Shown here in pieces: positions 1-7,830 of a stretch of DNA of 9,330 bases. The stretch's first letter is position 1. Each line of letters begins with the position of its first letter. The notes below the pieces were generated by a model. That model had not been told where the DNA came from. It ran no database searches and saw only the letters and a list, made by a program, of their open reading frames with translations. A program made the position numbers and the translations under genes. The DNA is taken from NCBI GenBank assembly GCA_964549765.1, contig CAZJWR010000104.1, positions 1 to 9,330 of the forward strand. Direction: 5' to 3'. Origin of the DNA: CAZJWR01 sp964549765 (GTDB lineage: Bacteria; Zixibacteria; MSB-5A5; GN15; JAAZOE01).

Positions 1-20
1 GAATAATTATCAGGCGAATT

Positions 21-38
21 CGCACTGCAAGCAGTGCG
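21..38. repeat. Inverted repeat near window start
   Basis: CGCACTGC (21-28), AA, GCAGTGCG (31-38) form a perfect palindrome, able to fold a 7-bp hairpin with loop CAAG. It is in non-coding DNA and no gene boundary is visible beside it. Confidence 0.6.
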
Positions 39-77
39 GCACCCGGCGGATTCCGTGAATTAAGAAGTAAATATAAA

Positions 78-102
78 CCCACCCCGGCAAAGCCGGGGTG
101 GG
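78..102. repeat. REP-like GC-rich palindrome
   Basis: CCCACCCCGGC (78-88), loop AAA, GCCGGGGTGGG (92-102) form a perfect 11-bp stem. The core CCCCGGC/GCCGGGG recurs at 9286-9303 with a TAAA loop, which suggests a dispersed repeat family of the REP type. No T-run follows on the + strand. It could also be the terminator of a gene outside the window. Confidence 0.55.
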
Positions 103-138
103 CCACCGCACCGAATCAGAACCGTGGCCTGAGAAATA

Positions 139-180
139 GTAAATTTGACAAAACGAACCCAATTCGCTGTAACTCCTTGT
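139..180 (+). repeat. Direct repeat, copy A
   Basis: The stretch aligns with 228-269 at an 89-bp offset. AAACGAACCCAATT is identical in both copies, and positions 151-180 match 240-269 at 25 of 30 bases. It is non-coding as far as I can see, although one frame of both copies would read KRTQFAVT. Confidence 0.6.
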
Positions 181-227
181 CGGAGATATTAGTGCAATCA
201 ATTTACGAATGCCCAGTTCCGGAAAAT

Positions 228-269
228 GTAAAAATGAACAAACGAACCCAATTTGCCGTAACCCAATGT
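228..269 (+). repeat. Direct repeat, copy B
   Basis: This is the diverged second copy of the 139-180 repeat. Most differences between the copies lie in the first 12 positions and the last third. Confidence 0.6.
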
Positions 270-280
270 TGCACTATAAT
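253..280 (+). promoter_or_regulatory. Possible promoter upstream of the cupin
   Basis: A perfect TATAAT (275-280) is preceded after 16 nt by TTGCCG (253-258), which matches 4 of 6 bases of the -35 consensus. It is about 250 nt before the cupin start, with inverted repeats between, so its link to that gene is uncertain. Confidence 0.3.
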
Positions 281-333
281 TAATCGGGAATTTTCAGGAA
301 TGGCATGTGGATAACTTTTTTAATTCTAACGAC

Positions 334-391
334 GGGTGGCCCATCATCTATGATGGGTTATATTGCCCCCACCATGAATGGCGGGCCACCC
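334..391. repeat. Overlapping inverted repeats
   Basis: GGGTGGCCC (334-342) pairs perfectly with GGGCCACCC (383-391). Inside it, CCCATCAT (340-347) pairs with ATGATGGG (350-357). The two stems share bases 340-342, so they compete in part. The word GGGCCACC also occurs at 100-107, linking this element to the palindrome at 78-102. Confidence 0.55.
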
Positions 392-423
392 CGGCTGACG
401 TCCAGAGCAAAACTTGAGTATGG

Positions 424-451
424 GGAACATTTGTTTCGGGGCCGATGTTCC
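424..451. repeat. Short inverted repeat upstream of the cupin
   Basis: GGAACAT (424-430) and ATGTTCC (445-451) are perfect 7-bp arms around 14 nt, about 80 nt before the cupin start. It might be an operator or a leader hairpin; no supporting promoter is seen nearby. Confidence 0.35.
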
Positions 452-515
452 AGAGTAAGTAACAATGGGCGAACGGATTTGCAAGGAAAACTGAATCGAT
501 TTGCTGCTTCTTCGG

Positions 516-523
516 AAAGGAAG
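516..523 (+). promoter_or_regulatory. Ribosome binding site of the cupin gene
   Basis: The run AAAGGAAG ends 7 nt before the ATG at 531. It decides the start against the upstream in-frame TTG at 501, which has no purine-rich site before it. Confidence 0.6.
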
Positions 524-530
524 TACACCT

Positions 531-974
531 ATGATTACGACTACAAACCGCGAAGAGATCCGGATCGGCCAGGTGGTAGTCCGGTTTATGCTCGAAGGCA
601 AGGAATCGGGAGGTTCCGTTGCCGTGTTCGAGTTCGACGTTCCCGCCGGCGCAAAAGTACCTGCCGCGCACAGTCACGACGGTTACGAAGAAACGATCTA
701 CGGCCTTGAGGGCGTGCTGACATGGACGCTCGATGGAAAGAAGATCGATGTCGGCCCGGGCGAAGTGCTTTGCATACCCCGAGGAGTGGTACATCGTTTT
801 GACAATCTGAAAACAGTCGACACAAAGATGCTCGCGATCGTCAGCCCCGGCGTCCTCGGCCCCGACTATTTCCGCGAATGCGCCGAGATCGTCAACGCCG
901 CGGCTGGCGGCCCACCCGATCTGGTTGCGCTGGGTAAGGTAATGCGACGGCATGGCCTGACACCGGCCGAATAG
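531..974 (+). CDS. Small single-domain cupin protein
   Basis: This 147-residue protein is a single cupin beta-barrel, probably cytosolic because it has no signal peptide or membrane segment. Cupin motif 1 is visible as HSH (H47, H49) followed by E54 and G61. Motif 2 fits the pattern GX5PXGX2HX3N exactly, with G77, P83, G85, H88 and N92. H47, H49, E54 and H88 are the expected metal ligands, so a mononuclear metal site is likely. The family includes dioxygenases, isomerases and sugar-binding proteins, and short members like this one cannot be assigned a reaction from sequence. I chose the ATG at 531 because an A/G-rich ribosome site (516-523) lies 7 nt upstream; the in-frame TTG at 501 has no such site. 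The gene stands alone and converges on acs. The fold is confident and the substrate is unknown. Confidence 0.88.
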   Translation: MITTTNREEIRIGQVVVRFMLEGKESGGSVAVFEFDVPAGAKVPAAHSHDGYEETIYGLEGVLTWTLDGKKIDVGPGEVLCIPRGVVHRFDNLKTVDTKMLAIVSPGVLGPDYFRECAEIVNAAAGGPPDLVALGKVMRRHGLTPAE

Positions 975-996
975 AGGCATATCAGCCAGAGAATTC

Positions 997-1021
997 GTCA
1001 GGAGCCCATGGGGCTCCTGAC
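997..1021. terminator. Hairpin between convergent cupin and acs genes
   Basis: There is a perfect 11-bp inverted repeat: GTCAGGAGCCC (997-1007), loop ATG, GGGCTCCTGAC (1011-1021). It lies between the stop codons of the two convergent genes, 22 nt after the cupin stop and 19 nt after the acs stop, so it could serve both directions. Neither side is followed by a clear T-run, so it is not a classical intrinsic terminator. It may act as a 3' stability hairpin or a Rho-assisted end. Confidence 0.6.
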
Positions 1022-1040
1022 CTGCAATAAATGGGATCGG

Positions 1041-2993
<1,953 letters not shown>

Positions 2994-2999
2994 ATCGTT

Positions 3000-3005
3000 C
3001 TCCTC
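3000..3005 (-). promoter_or_regulatory. Ribosome binding site of acs
   Basis: On the minus strand GAGGAG lies 6 nt before the ATG ending at 2993. It fixes the start there and makes the ATG at 3044, 17 codons upstream, unlikely. Confidence 0.75.
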
Positions 3006-3043
3006 TTTTCCGTCACGTTCGCATCTGTCTTGGTGCGAGGACA

Positions 3044-3073
3044 TATATAAAACGAAGACAAAATTGGTGTAAT
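3044..3073 (-). promoter_or_regulatory. acs: Possible -35/-10 promoter of acs
   Basis: On the minus strand ATTACA (3068-3073) and TATATA (3044-3049) are separated by 18 nt, each matching 4 of 6 bases of the sigma-70 consensus. This AT-rich patch is the only one in the spacer upstream of acs and lies about 50 nt before the start codon. The match is weak. Confidence 0.3.
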
Positions 3074-3086
3074 TTGAAGATTTTGC

Positions 3087-3119
3087 AACCCGGCCCTGCT
3101 GGAGGTTCAGGGCCGGGTT
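3087..3119. repeat. Strong hairpin upstream of acs
   Basis: There is a perfect 12-bp inverted repeat: AACCCGGCCCTG (3087-3098), 9-nt loop, CAGGGCCGGGTT (3108-3119). It is just upstream of the putative acs promoter and 131 nt past the lipoprotein stop. It has no T-run on the minus strand. It could be a transcription end for the lipoprotein or a dispersed palindrome. Confidence 0.6.
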
Positions 3120-3182
3120 CGAGAACGGAGGATGATAGGCAGTGCGAGAAGAATTTTTTCGGCGCGAGCTTTGTATCGGCGA

Positions 3183-3249
3183 GGGAGGAACCTTCCGGGG
3201 ATGCGGGAAGGCTCCCCCGCCGTCGGGCTTGGGCCCGTTTCACCGACGG
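3183..3249 (-). terminator. Two hairpins directly after the lipoprotein stop
   Basis: Two stems follow the lipoprotein stop codon (3250-3252). The first pairs 3220-3226 with 3243-3249 (7 bp, CCGTCGG/CCGACGG) and could alternatively fold a small inner GGGC/GCCC stem. The second pairs GGGAG plus CCTTCC (3183-3187, 3191-3196) with GGAAGG plus CTCCC (3206-3216), with a 3-nt bulge. No T-run follows on the minus strand, so termination may be Rho-dependent or the stems may protect the 3' end. Confidence 0.45.
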
Positions 3250-4323
3250 TTACCGAACCTCATCGAGGGCAATTTGCGCGGGTGTATTTTCGCCATCGTA
3301 GAGGGTGGTAACCAGGCCGCCTGATTTCATGATCAGGCCGGCGTTGGAGGTTGCCGCCAGCAGTTTACTGCCGTCCTTGATGAACTCCGTGACAACCATT
3401 TTATCGAGCTTGGGCATGAGTTTGAACTGACCGTCGTAGAAGGTCACCGGGCCGCGCGTGGTGCCGATCTTGATGACCCAATCAGAGGCATTAACGGCCG
3501 TGATTACCTCCGAGGGGAGGCCGTCGGCCAGACCGTAAGGCTGCCAGCTGCCGCCGTCGTAGACGAAGAAGCCCTTGTCGGTGCCGAGGTAGAGATGATC
3601 GTGGTTGAAGTGCATGGCCAGGACATTGTCGAACAGGGTCGAATCACGCTGGAGGTACCGCTTGCGGAAGGTGTCGCCGTCCCAGCGATGCAATCCCTGA
3701 CCGGCGGTGCCGACCCAGACGCCTTCGGCGTCCTGGGTAATGGCGGAAACATCGATTCCGGAAGCCAGTTCGCGCACGCCGTCGAAGTCGGAGATGTACA
3801 ACCCGTCGGAGGTGCCGATCAGCAGGCTCATGCCGTACGGATGCAGGACGGTGATCGGGCCGGACAGGTTGAGTTGATAGTCGTCGCCGTTGAGGACGCC
3901 GTCTTCGAGGGTGTAAAGTTTTTCACCTCCGGCAAGGATTTTGTCGCCGAGATCGACCAGCGCCCAGATGGGATCATCGGTGGGGATGAGGGCGGACGAG
4001 CCATCGGTGATGCAATAGGTGAGCACGCCGTTATCCATCGCGGCGTAGACGGTGTTGTCTTTGAGGATGACGTCGTGGAATTGCGGTCCGTTGTCGGCGA
4101 AGGCCGCCGGGTCGGTGCCTTCGGCAGACGCCAGATCGGCGGTGGCCGATTCGGAGTCGGCCGATGCGAAGGTGTTGTCGACGAAATCGTCGATCACTTG
4201 ATCGGTGAGGGATTCGCTTTTGGAGCTGTTCTTGCCGCTGTCGTCGGATGAACATCCGGTGATGATGAATACGCCGATGGCAACGAGGGCGGCGAGCGCG
4301 AAGATTCTGGTGATAGCTTTCAT
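3250..4323 (-). CDS. Seven-repeat propeller lipoprotein
   Basis: This is a 357-residue exported lipoprotein. Residues 1-23 form a signal peptide ending in a lipobox (I21-T-G-C24), with Ser at +2, which in enterobacteria would favour outer-membrane sorting. An acidic, Ser/Ala-rich linker covers about 25-80. The remainder contains seven repeats spaced 35-42 residues apart, with cores near 92, 129, 167, 202, 244, 284 and 321. The best-preserved copies read VWVGTAGQGLHRWDG, LYLGTDKGFFVYDG and IKIGTTRGPVTFYDG. These resemble the two-component-regulator-propeller (Reg_prop) type, so a seven-bladed beta-propeller is likely. Such domains bind ligands or proteins; no catalytic site is evident. I chose the ATG at 4323 because AAGGAGG lies 5 nt upstream and the signal peptide starts there; the ORF reaches back to 4467. 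The gene is divergent from a binding protein/kinase/regulator operon, which suggests it may be that system's target or an accessory sensor. This link is inferred. Confidence 0.85.
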   Translation of the reverse strand: MKAITRIFALAALVAIGVFIITGCSSDDSGKNSSKSESLTDQVIDDFVDNTFASADSESATADLASAEGTDPAAFADNGPQFHDVILKDNTVYAAMDNGVLTYCITDGSSALIPTDDPIWALVDLGDKILAGGEKLYTLEDGVLNGDDYQLNLSGPITVLHPYGMSLLIGTSDGLYISDFDGVRELASGIDVSAITQDAEGVWVGTAGQGLHRWDGDTFRKRYLQRDSTLFDNVLAMHFNHDHLYLGTDKGFFVYDGGSWQPYGLADGLPSEVITAVNASDWVIKIGTTRGPVTFYDGQFKLMPKLDKMVVTEFIKDGSKLLAATSNAGLIMKSGGLVTTLYDGENTPAQIALDEVR

Positions 4324-4328
4324 GATCT

Positions 4329-4335
4329 CCTCCTT
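4329..4335 (-). promoter_or_regulatory. Ribosome binding site of the lipoprotein gene
   Basis: AAGGAGG on the minus strand, 5 nt before the ATG at 4323, is a near-perfect Shine-Dalgarno sequence. It places the start at the signal peptide and excludes the 48-codon upstream extension. Confidence 0.8.
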
Positions 4336-4371
4336 ATTTGAGGTTTCGGGTTGTCTTTGATAAGGGTATAA

Positions 4372-4387
4372 ATCAAGCAGCGTGCCG
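4372..4387 (-). promoter_or_regulatory. Candidate sigma-54 (-24/-12) promoter of the lipoprotein
   Basis: On the minus strand the sequence is CGGCACGCTGCTTGAT. The sigma-54 consensus is TGGCACG-N4-TTGC(A/T). The -24 half matches 6 of 7 including the GG. The -12 half matches 4 of 5 but has GA instead of the nearly invariant GC. The spacing between halves is correct. It lies about 50 nt before the lipoprotein ATG, leaving a plausible leader. An NtrC-type sigma-54 activator is encoded in the divergent operon. The C-to-A change at -12 is a real weakness. Confidence 0.4.
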
Positions 4388-4447
4388 AATTTGTATCGCG
4401 TTGGACGGCAGCCAGTTACGATTACAACCCTGGAGAGAGCCGGGGAA

Positions 4448-4471
4448 TTCTGTGTCATATTTGACACAGAA
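4448..4471. promoter_or_regulatory. Perfect palindrome, candidate operator/UAS
   Basis: TTCTGTGTCA (4448-4457) and TGACACAGAA (4462-4471) are perfect inverted arms around TATT. The site lies in the divergent spacer, overlaps the -35 box of the + strand operon, and is centred about 80 bp upstream of the candidate -24/-12 element of the lipoprotein. That is the usual range for an enhancer of an NtrC-type activator. The core TGTCA-N6-TGACA also resembles sites of CRP/FNR-family proteins, which are not encoded here. Confidence 0.6.
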
Positions 4472-4489
4472 CATAAAAATGCGTATCCT
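4461..4489 (+). promoter_or_regulatory. Putative sigma-70 promoter of the signalling operon
   Basis: A perfect TTGACA -35 (4461-4466) is followed after 17 nt by TATCCT (4484-4489), which matches 4 of 6 bases of the -10 consensus. Transcription would start near 4496, about 33 nt before the ATG at 4529. The -35 lies inside the 4448-4471 palindrome, so binding there would probably affect this promoter. Confidence 0.5.
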
Positions 4490-4528
4490 GATTATTGACT
4501 CGCTTTGTATAATTCATCAAGAGGGTGC

Positions 4529-6193
4529 ATGAGGAAATTATTCTGGACAATAGTGATTCTGGCGGCCGCTCCGGCGTGGGGACAGCAGATCGACGTTGGC
4601 ATCCTGCAGGCCAAATTAAATCGTGTCTATCTGTCCGCAGGAAGCGAGTCGGGAATAAAACCCGGCGCTCCGTTCATTCTATTATGCACCGGGCAGGATA
4701 CAGTGGAGGGATCAATAGAATATTCCGGACCGGGTATAGCTTACAGCGCGCCTATTCCATCACTCGATACTTTCGAAATAGACTCCGGATGCATGGCGAG
4801 GGTGACGGTGGCCGCTGTCGATTCGACGGCGACTATCACCGTCGGTAGCGATCTTCCGCTCTCGGTATATGATTTCGAACATGAACCGTTGTTCATTCGT
4901 ACCGGCGACACACTTATTATGAATCTTGTCGATTCCGCCGTCATATCCAGCAATAAGGCAATCTTGTATATGCGATCGGATATTCGATTCTCCGACGGCA
5001 CGCCGTTGAACGCCGATGTTGTGCGGCATTTTCTCGATGATCTCCGGAAAAACAGCCGATCATATCTGACCCGATATTTCTTTGCCAAGGCGCTGCCGAC
5101 CGATTCGGGGGGAATTGAAGCGACCGACGGGTATACGCTGCGGCTGAATTTTTATCATCCATTCCCGCGCGTCTGCTTTTTTCTGAGTCGTCCCGAATTC
5201 GCCGTGTATAATGAGGCCGGGCGCGGCACCGGGCGGCTGATGGAGGTCGCCGATTCGCAGGGAGGCTCGGAAACCCGGAAGTTCGTCCCCAATATTTATT
5301 ATCGAGGTCCGGCTCCGGCTTTTTCGTCGCTCGTGATTCATCATTACGATCAGCAAAACCGGATGACGTTTGCCTTCGAGAACGGGGAACTCGATGCCGT
5401 TGTCGGATTCGGCTATGAGGCTGACCTTGCCGGGGCCTATGAGGCGAAAGCGTTATATCCCGGCATGGTGGCGATGATCGCCGGCATCGGCCGGAAGTTG
5501 TATTCGAACGGGCTGTTTCCGACATCATTGTATTATAGTTTCAACCCGTCGCTGACTCATCTGTATTTTCAATACGGCGACGTTGCCATCGTCAACCGCT
5601 GGCTGACGGCCATGTCGGACAGCGCCGACAACGGAAGATACTATCCGTATGATTTCCTCAAGGGAAGGACGCTTTTATCGTCGATCGATCGGAAGGTGGA
5701 TTCGGCTCTTCTGGCGTACGACAACCCGTTATTGTATCATACTGTCGATTATATCGCCGACGTCGCGGCGCGCGAGGGGATGACCGCGACCAGTAGAAGA
5801 TACGTTCCCGGCATTCCCTTCGATATTCGGGCGGCGTTCCTCCCGGCTTCGGATGACATCATGCCGTTCGCGCTGTTCGCGGCGGTGCTGGAACTGAATG
5901 ATCAGAATTCGGCCCTGCCGCCGGATCGGCAGCGCGTCCGGCCGGGGTGGGACGATATCGACCGGGGTTCACGACTGTACGAAACAAGAAACCGCACGAC
6001 GTTTTTCTCGCGCGCCGAGGATGTCCTTTTTGAGGAAGCCGGTTTCTTTCCGCTTTTTCGTCCATATGTCTATGCCGTGCCGTCGGCGGGCGTGACGGGT
6101 TTCGATTTCGATTTCTATGGTTACCCGATTCTCGGTCAGGTCAGAAAACTTGCCGGTCATCCGGGAGATACATCCGGCGGGAGCGAGCAATGA
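4529..6193 (+). CDS. Family-5 extracellular solute-binding protein
   Basis: This 554-residue protein is exported: residues 1-18 form a Sec signal peptide with probable cleavage after AWG and no lipobox. Residues 20-110 form a short beta-rich domain with NRVYLSAGSESGIKPGAPF (31-49), unlike the start of ordinary binding proteins. From about 115 on it resembles the SBP_bac_5 family (DppA/OppA/NikA type), with SDIRFSDGTPLNADVV (150-165), ATDGYTLRLNF (198-208), FENGELDAVVG (283-293) and a C-terminal FFPLF...VTGFDF segment (506-527). Family members bind peptides, nickel complexes or other small solutes in the periplasm. No permease or ATPase gene is present; instead its stop overlaps the start of a sensor kinase by 4 nt. 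This points to a ligand co-receptor for the kinase (inferred). I chose the ATG at 4529 because GAGGG precedes it and the signal peptide begins there; the upstream TTG at 4505 would add 8 residues and has no site. The ligand is unknown. Confidence 0.78.
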   Translation: MRKLFWTIVILAAAPAWGQQIDVGILQAKLNRVYLSAGSESGIKPGAPFILLCTGQDTVEGSIEYSGPGIAYSAPIPSLDTFEIDSGCMARVTVAAVDSTATITVGSDLPLSVYDFEHEPLFIRTGDTLIMNLVDSAVISSNKAILYMRSDIRFSDGTPLNADVVRHFLDDLRKNSRSYLTRYFFAKALPTDSGGIEATDGYTLRLNFYHPFPRVCFFLSRPEFAVYNEAGRGTGRLMEVADSQGGSETRKFVPNIYYRGPAPAFSSLVIHHYDQQNRMTFAFENGELDAVVGFGYEADLAGAYEAKALYPGMVAMIAGIGRKLYSNGLFPTSLYYSFNPSLTHLYFQYGDVAIVNRWLTAMSDSADNGRYYPYDFLKGRTLLSSIDRKVDSALLAYDNPLLYHTVDYIADVAAREGMTATSRRYVPGIPFDIRAAFLPASDDIMPFALFAAVLELNDQNSALPPDRQRVRPGWDDIDRGSRLYETRNRTTFFSRAEDVLFEEAGFFPLFRPYVYAVPSAGVTGFDFDFYGYPILGQVRKLAGHPGDTSGGSEQ

Positions 6194-7830
6194 CATTTTC
6201 GGGGCGGTTGCGACTGGCGCTGGTTCTGGCGGCCCTTCTGCCGACCGTCCTGATCACGGTGATTGTCGTCGCCGGCATATCGGGGCAGGTCAAACGGATG
6301 CAAAACCAGGATGCCGAAGCCGCCTGTCGGCGATTTGGGGAATTGCAGGAGTACACCGTCGAGCGGATTCGGGAGAATTTGAATTACATCGCTGAAGATC
6401 GGGATTTTCAATTGGCCGAGTGGAATCTTCATTCGGGCAAACGCCCCGATCCGAATTACAATCTGCCCTTGTTGTCGCTCGATTTCGTCGAGTACGCCGG
6501 CCCCGATGAGACGATTCTGCTTTCGGCGACGCGGCCCGGCATGATCGGCCGTCCCATCGAGCCGTCCATTGGGGAACTCTACCAATCCGGACCCGCCATG
6601 ATTTATGAAAACGATACCCGTGGATCGCATCCATCGCTAGTAGTCGTTCAGCCCACGGAAAACGGTTACCTGCGCGGCGGCGTTTTTCTCGACGGCAAAT
6701 TCAACGGTCTGGCGACGGCAGTCACGCGAGCGGATCTATTGTTTATCGACACGCGCGACAGGCACGAGGCGGTCGGCATTCGTACCGTCATGACGCCGGG
6801 GATAGCGTACAGATCCCAGGGGGATTTGTACGCGGTCCTGGCGTTGGATTCGACCGGGGAGTTTTATCCGCTGGCAAAATTCGCGCCGTATCATACGCAA
6901 TCGTTATTCGCCAATTTTCTCACCGGCGTGGCCGCGGTGACCCTGTTTTCGCTCATCGTGGTCATCCCGGCCGGATTGTATTTCTCGTCGCGGACGCGGC
7001 GCGCCCTGGAGAGCCTGACCGGCGGCGCGGGGCGAGTGGCATCGGGCGATTTTTCCCAACCGGTGCCGGATATCGGAGCCGGGGAATTCGGCCAACTCGC
7101 GGAATCATTCAATCATATGATGAAACAACTGGACACGTATCGGGAACGTCTGATCGTCTCGCAGAAAATTGCGGCCTGGCAGGCGATCGGGCGGCGCATG
7201 GCGCATGAGGTCAAAAATCCATTGACGCCCATCACCGTCGCCGTGGATGACCTGCGGCTCAGCTTTCACGAGCAGCGGCCCGATTTCGAGCACGTAATCG
7301 ACGAATGCACGGCAACGATAAAGCGTCAGATCAATCACCTGAAGAAATTGCTTGATCAGTTTTCGGCGTTTGCGAAAATGCCGCCGCCGGAATTGAGCGT
7401 GGTGACGGTTGCCGATTTCCTCCAGCCGCTGGAGGTGCTATTCAAAGAGGGTATGGCGGATGGGCGGGTGATAATCAATAGCGCGATGCCCGAGGAGGTT
7501 CGCCTGCGCATCGACCCCGACCAGATGCGCCAGGTGATGATCAATCTCGTGAAAAACAGCCACGAAGCCGGGGCACACGCATGCACCATCGAGATAACGA
7601 CAACCGGTGATAAGATCGAAATGACGGTTGAAGACGACGGGCCGGGATTCCCGCCGCGACTATTGGACGAAGGGATCATGCCGTATTTTACGACAAAGGA
7701 GCGCGGCAGCGGCCTGGGCCTGACCATCTGCCAGCGCATCGTGTTCGACCATGAGGGCACATTGGCGCTCGAAAACAAAACCGAAGGAGGCGGGCGGGTG
7801 CGCATATCCCTGCCGCGATACGATGCCTAA
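6190..7830 (+). CDS. NtrY-like transmembrane sensor histidine kinase
   Basis: This 546-residue inner-membrane kinase should autophosphorylate on H339 and pass the phosphate to the regulator encoded next. A first membrane helix spans about 7-30 and a second about 240-265. They enclose a roughly 200-residue periplasmic sensor region that may be Cache-like but which I cannot assign. A HAMP domain follows (about 266-316). The dimerisation helix has the H-box MAHEVKNPLTPI (337-348), whose KNPLTPI ending is characteristic of NtrY-type kinases. The ATPase domain has the N-box NLVKNSHEAG (452-461), G1 box EDDGPGF (481-487), F box PYFTTK (498-503) and G2 box GSGLGL (506-511). There is no PAS domain, unlike classical NtrY. 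The start overlaps the binding protein's stop as ATGA, with GGGAG 6 nt upstream. The coupling suggests the sensor region reads the binding protein or its ligand. The kinase call is firm; the signal is unknown. Confidence 0.95.
   Translation: MTFSGRLRLALVLAALLPTVLITVIVVAGISGQVKRMQNQDAEAACRRFGELQEYTVERIRENLNYIAEDRDFQLAEWNLHSGKRPDPNYNLPLLSLDFVEYAGPDETILLSATRPGMIGRPIEPSIGELYQSGPAMIYENDTRGSHPSLVVVQPTENGYLRGGVFLDGKFNGLATAVTRADLLFIDTRDRHEAVGIRTVMTPGIAYRSQGDLYAVLALDSTGEFYPLAKFAPYHTQSLFANFLTGVAAVTLFSLIVVIPAGLYFSSRTRRALESLTGGAGRVASGDFSQPVPDIGAGEFGQLAESFNHMMKQLDTYRERLIVSQKIAAWQAIGRRMAHEVKNPLTPITVAVDDLRLSFHEQRPDFEHVIDECTATIKRQINHLKKLLDQFSAFAKMPPPELSVVTVADFLQPLEVLFKEGMADGRVIINSAMPEEVRLRIDPDQMRQVMINLVKNSHEAGAHACTIEITTTGDKIEMTVEDDGPGFPPRLLDEGIMPYFTTKERGSGLGLTICQRIVFDHEGTLALENKTEGGGRVRISLPRYDA

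Larger units (their letters stand above)
1..530. other. Repeat-rich intergenic region
   Basis: No convincing gene is found in these 530 bases. Open frames here are short, overlap palindromes or direct repeats, and have no ribosome sites or recognisable domains. The region holds the inverted repeats at 21-38, 78-102, 334-391 and 424-451, the direct repeat pair at 139-180 and 228-269, and a possible promoter at 253-280. It is visibly more AT-rich than the genes between about 130 and 330. Confidence 0.65.

Noticed and set aside
145..173. TTGACA with TGTAAC 17 nt downstream inside direct repeat A
   Set aside because: The -35 box is not kept in copy B, no gene follows within 350 nt, and the -10 matches only 4 of 6 bases.
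10..201. A 63-residue minus-strand frame at the window start
   Set aside because: It spans palindromes and part of a direct repeat and has no ribosome site or similarity that I recognise.
465..482. A sigma-54-like TGGGCGA...TTTGCA sequence upstream of the cupin
   Set aside because: The GG and GC are 11 or 12 nt apart instead of the required 10, and the -24 half is a poor match.
1..530. A CRISPR array or insertion sequence
   Set aside because: There are only two diverged direct repeats without spacer regularity, and no transposase coding sequence or terminal repeats with target duplication.
305..709. A 134-residue + strand frame beginning before the cupin
   Set aside because: It runs through the inverted repeats at 334-391 and then overlaps the cupin in another frame. 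Its sequence is Arg-rich shadow translation.
3595..4251. A 218-residue open frame on the + strand opposite the lipoprotein
   Set aside because: It is antisense to the repeat-bearing lipoprotein, and its low-complexity Val/Gly/Asp-rich composition mirrors that gene's codons.
4495..4513. TTGACT followed by a perfect TATAAT just before the binding protein gene
   Set aside because: The spacer is only 7 nt, and TATAAT lies 15 nt before the ATG, leaving no room for a leader with a ribosome site.
4941..5528. A 195-residue minus-strand frame opposite the binding protein
   Set aside because: It is Arg/Ser-rich with no recognisable motif, and the + strand gene is clearly real.
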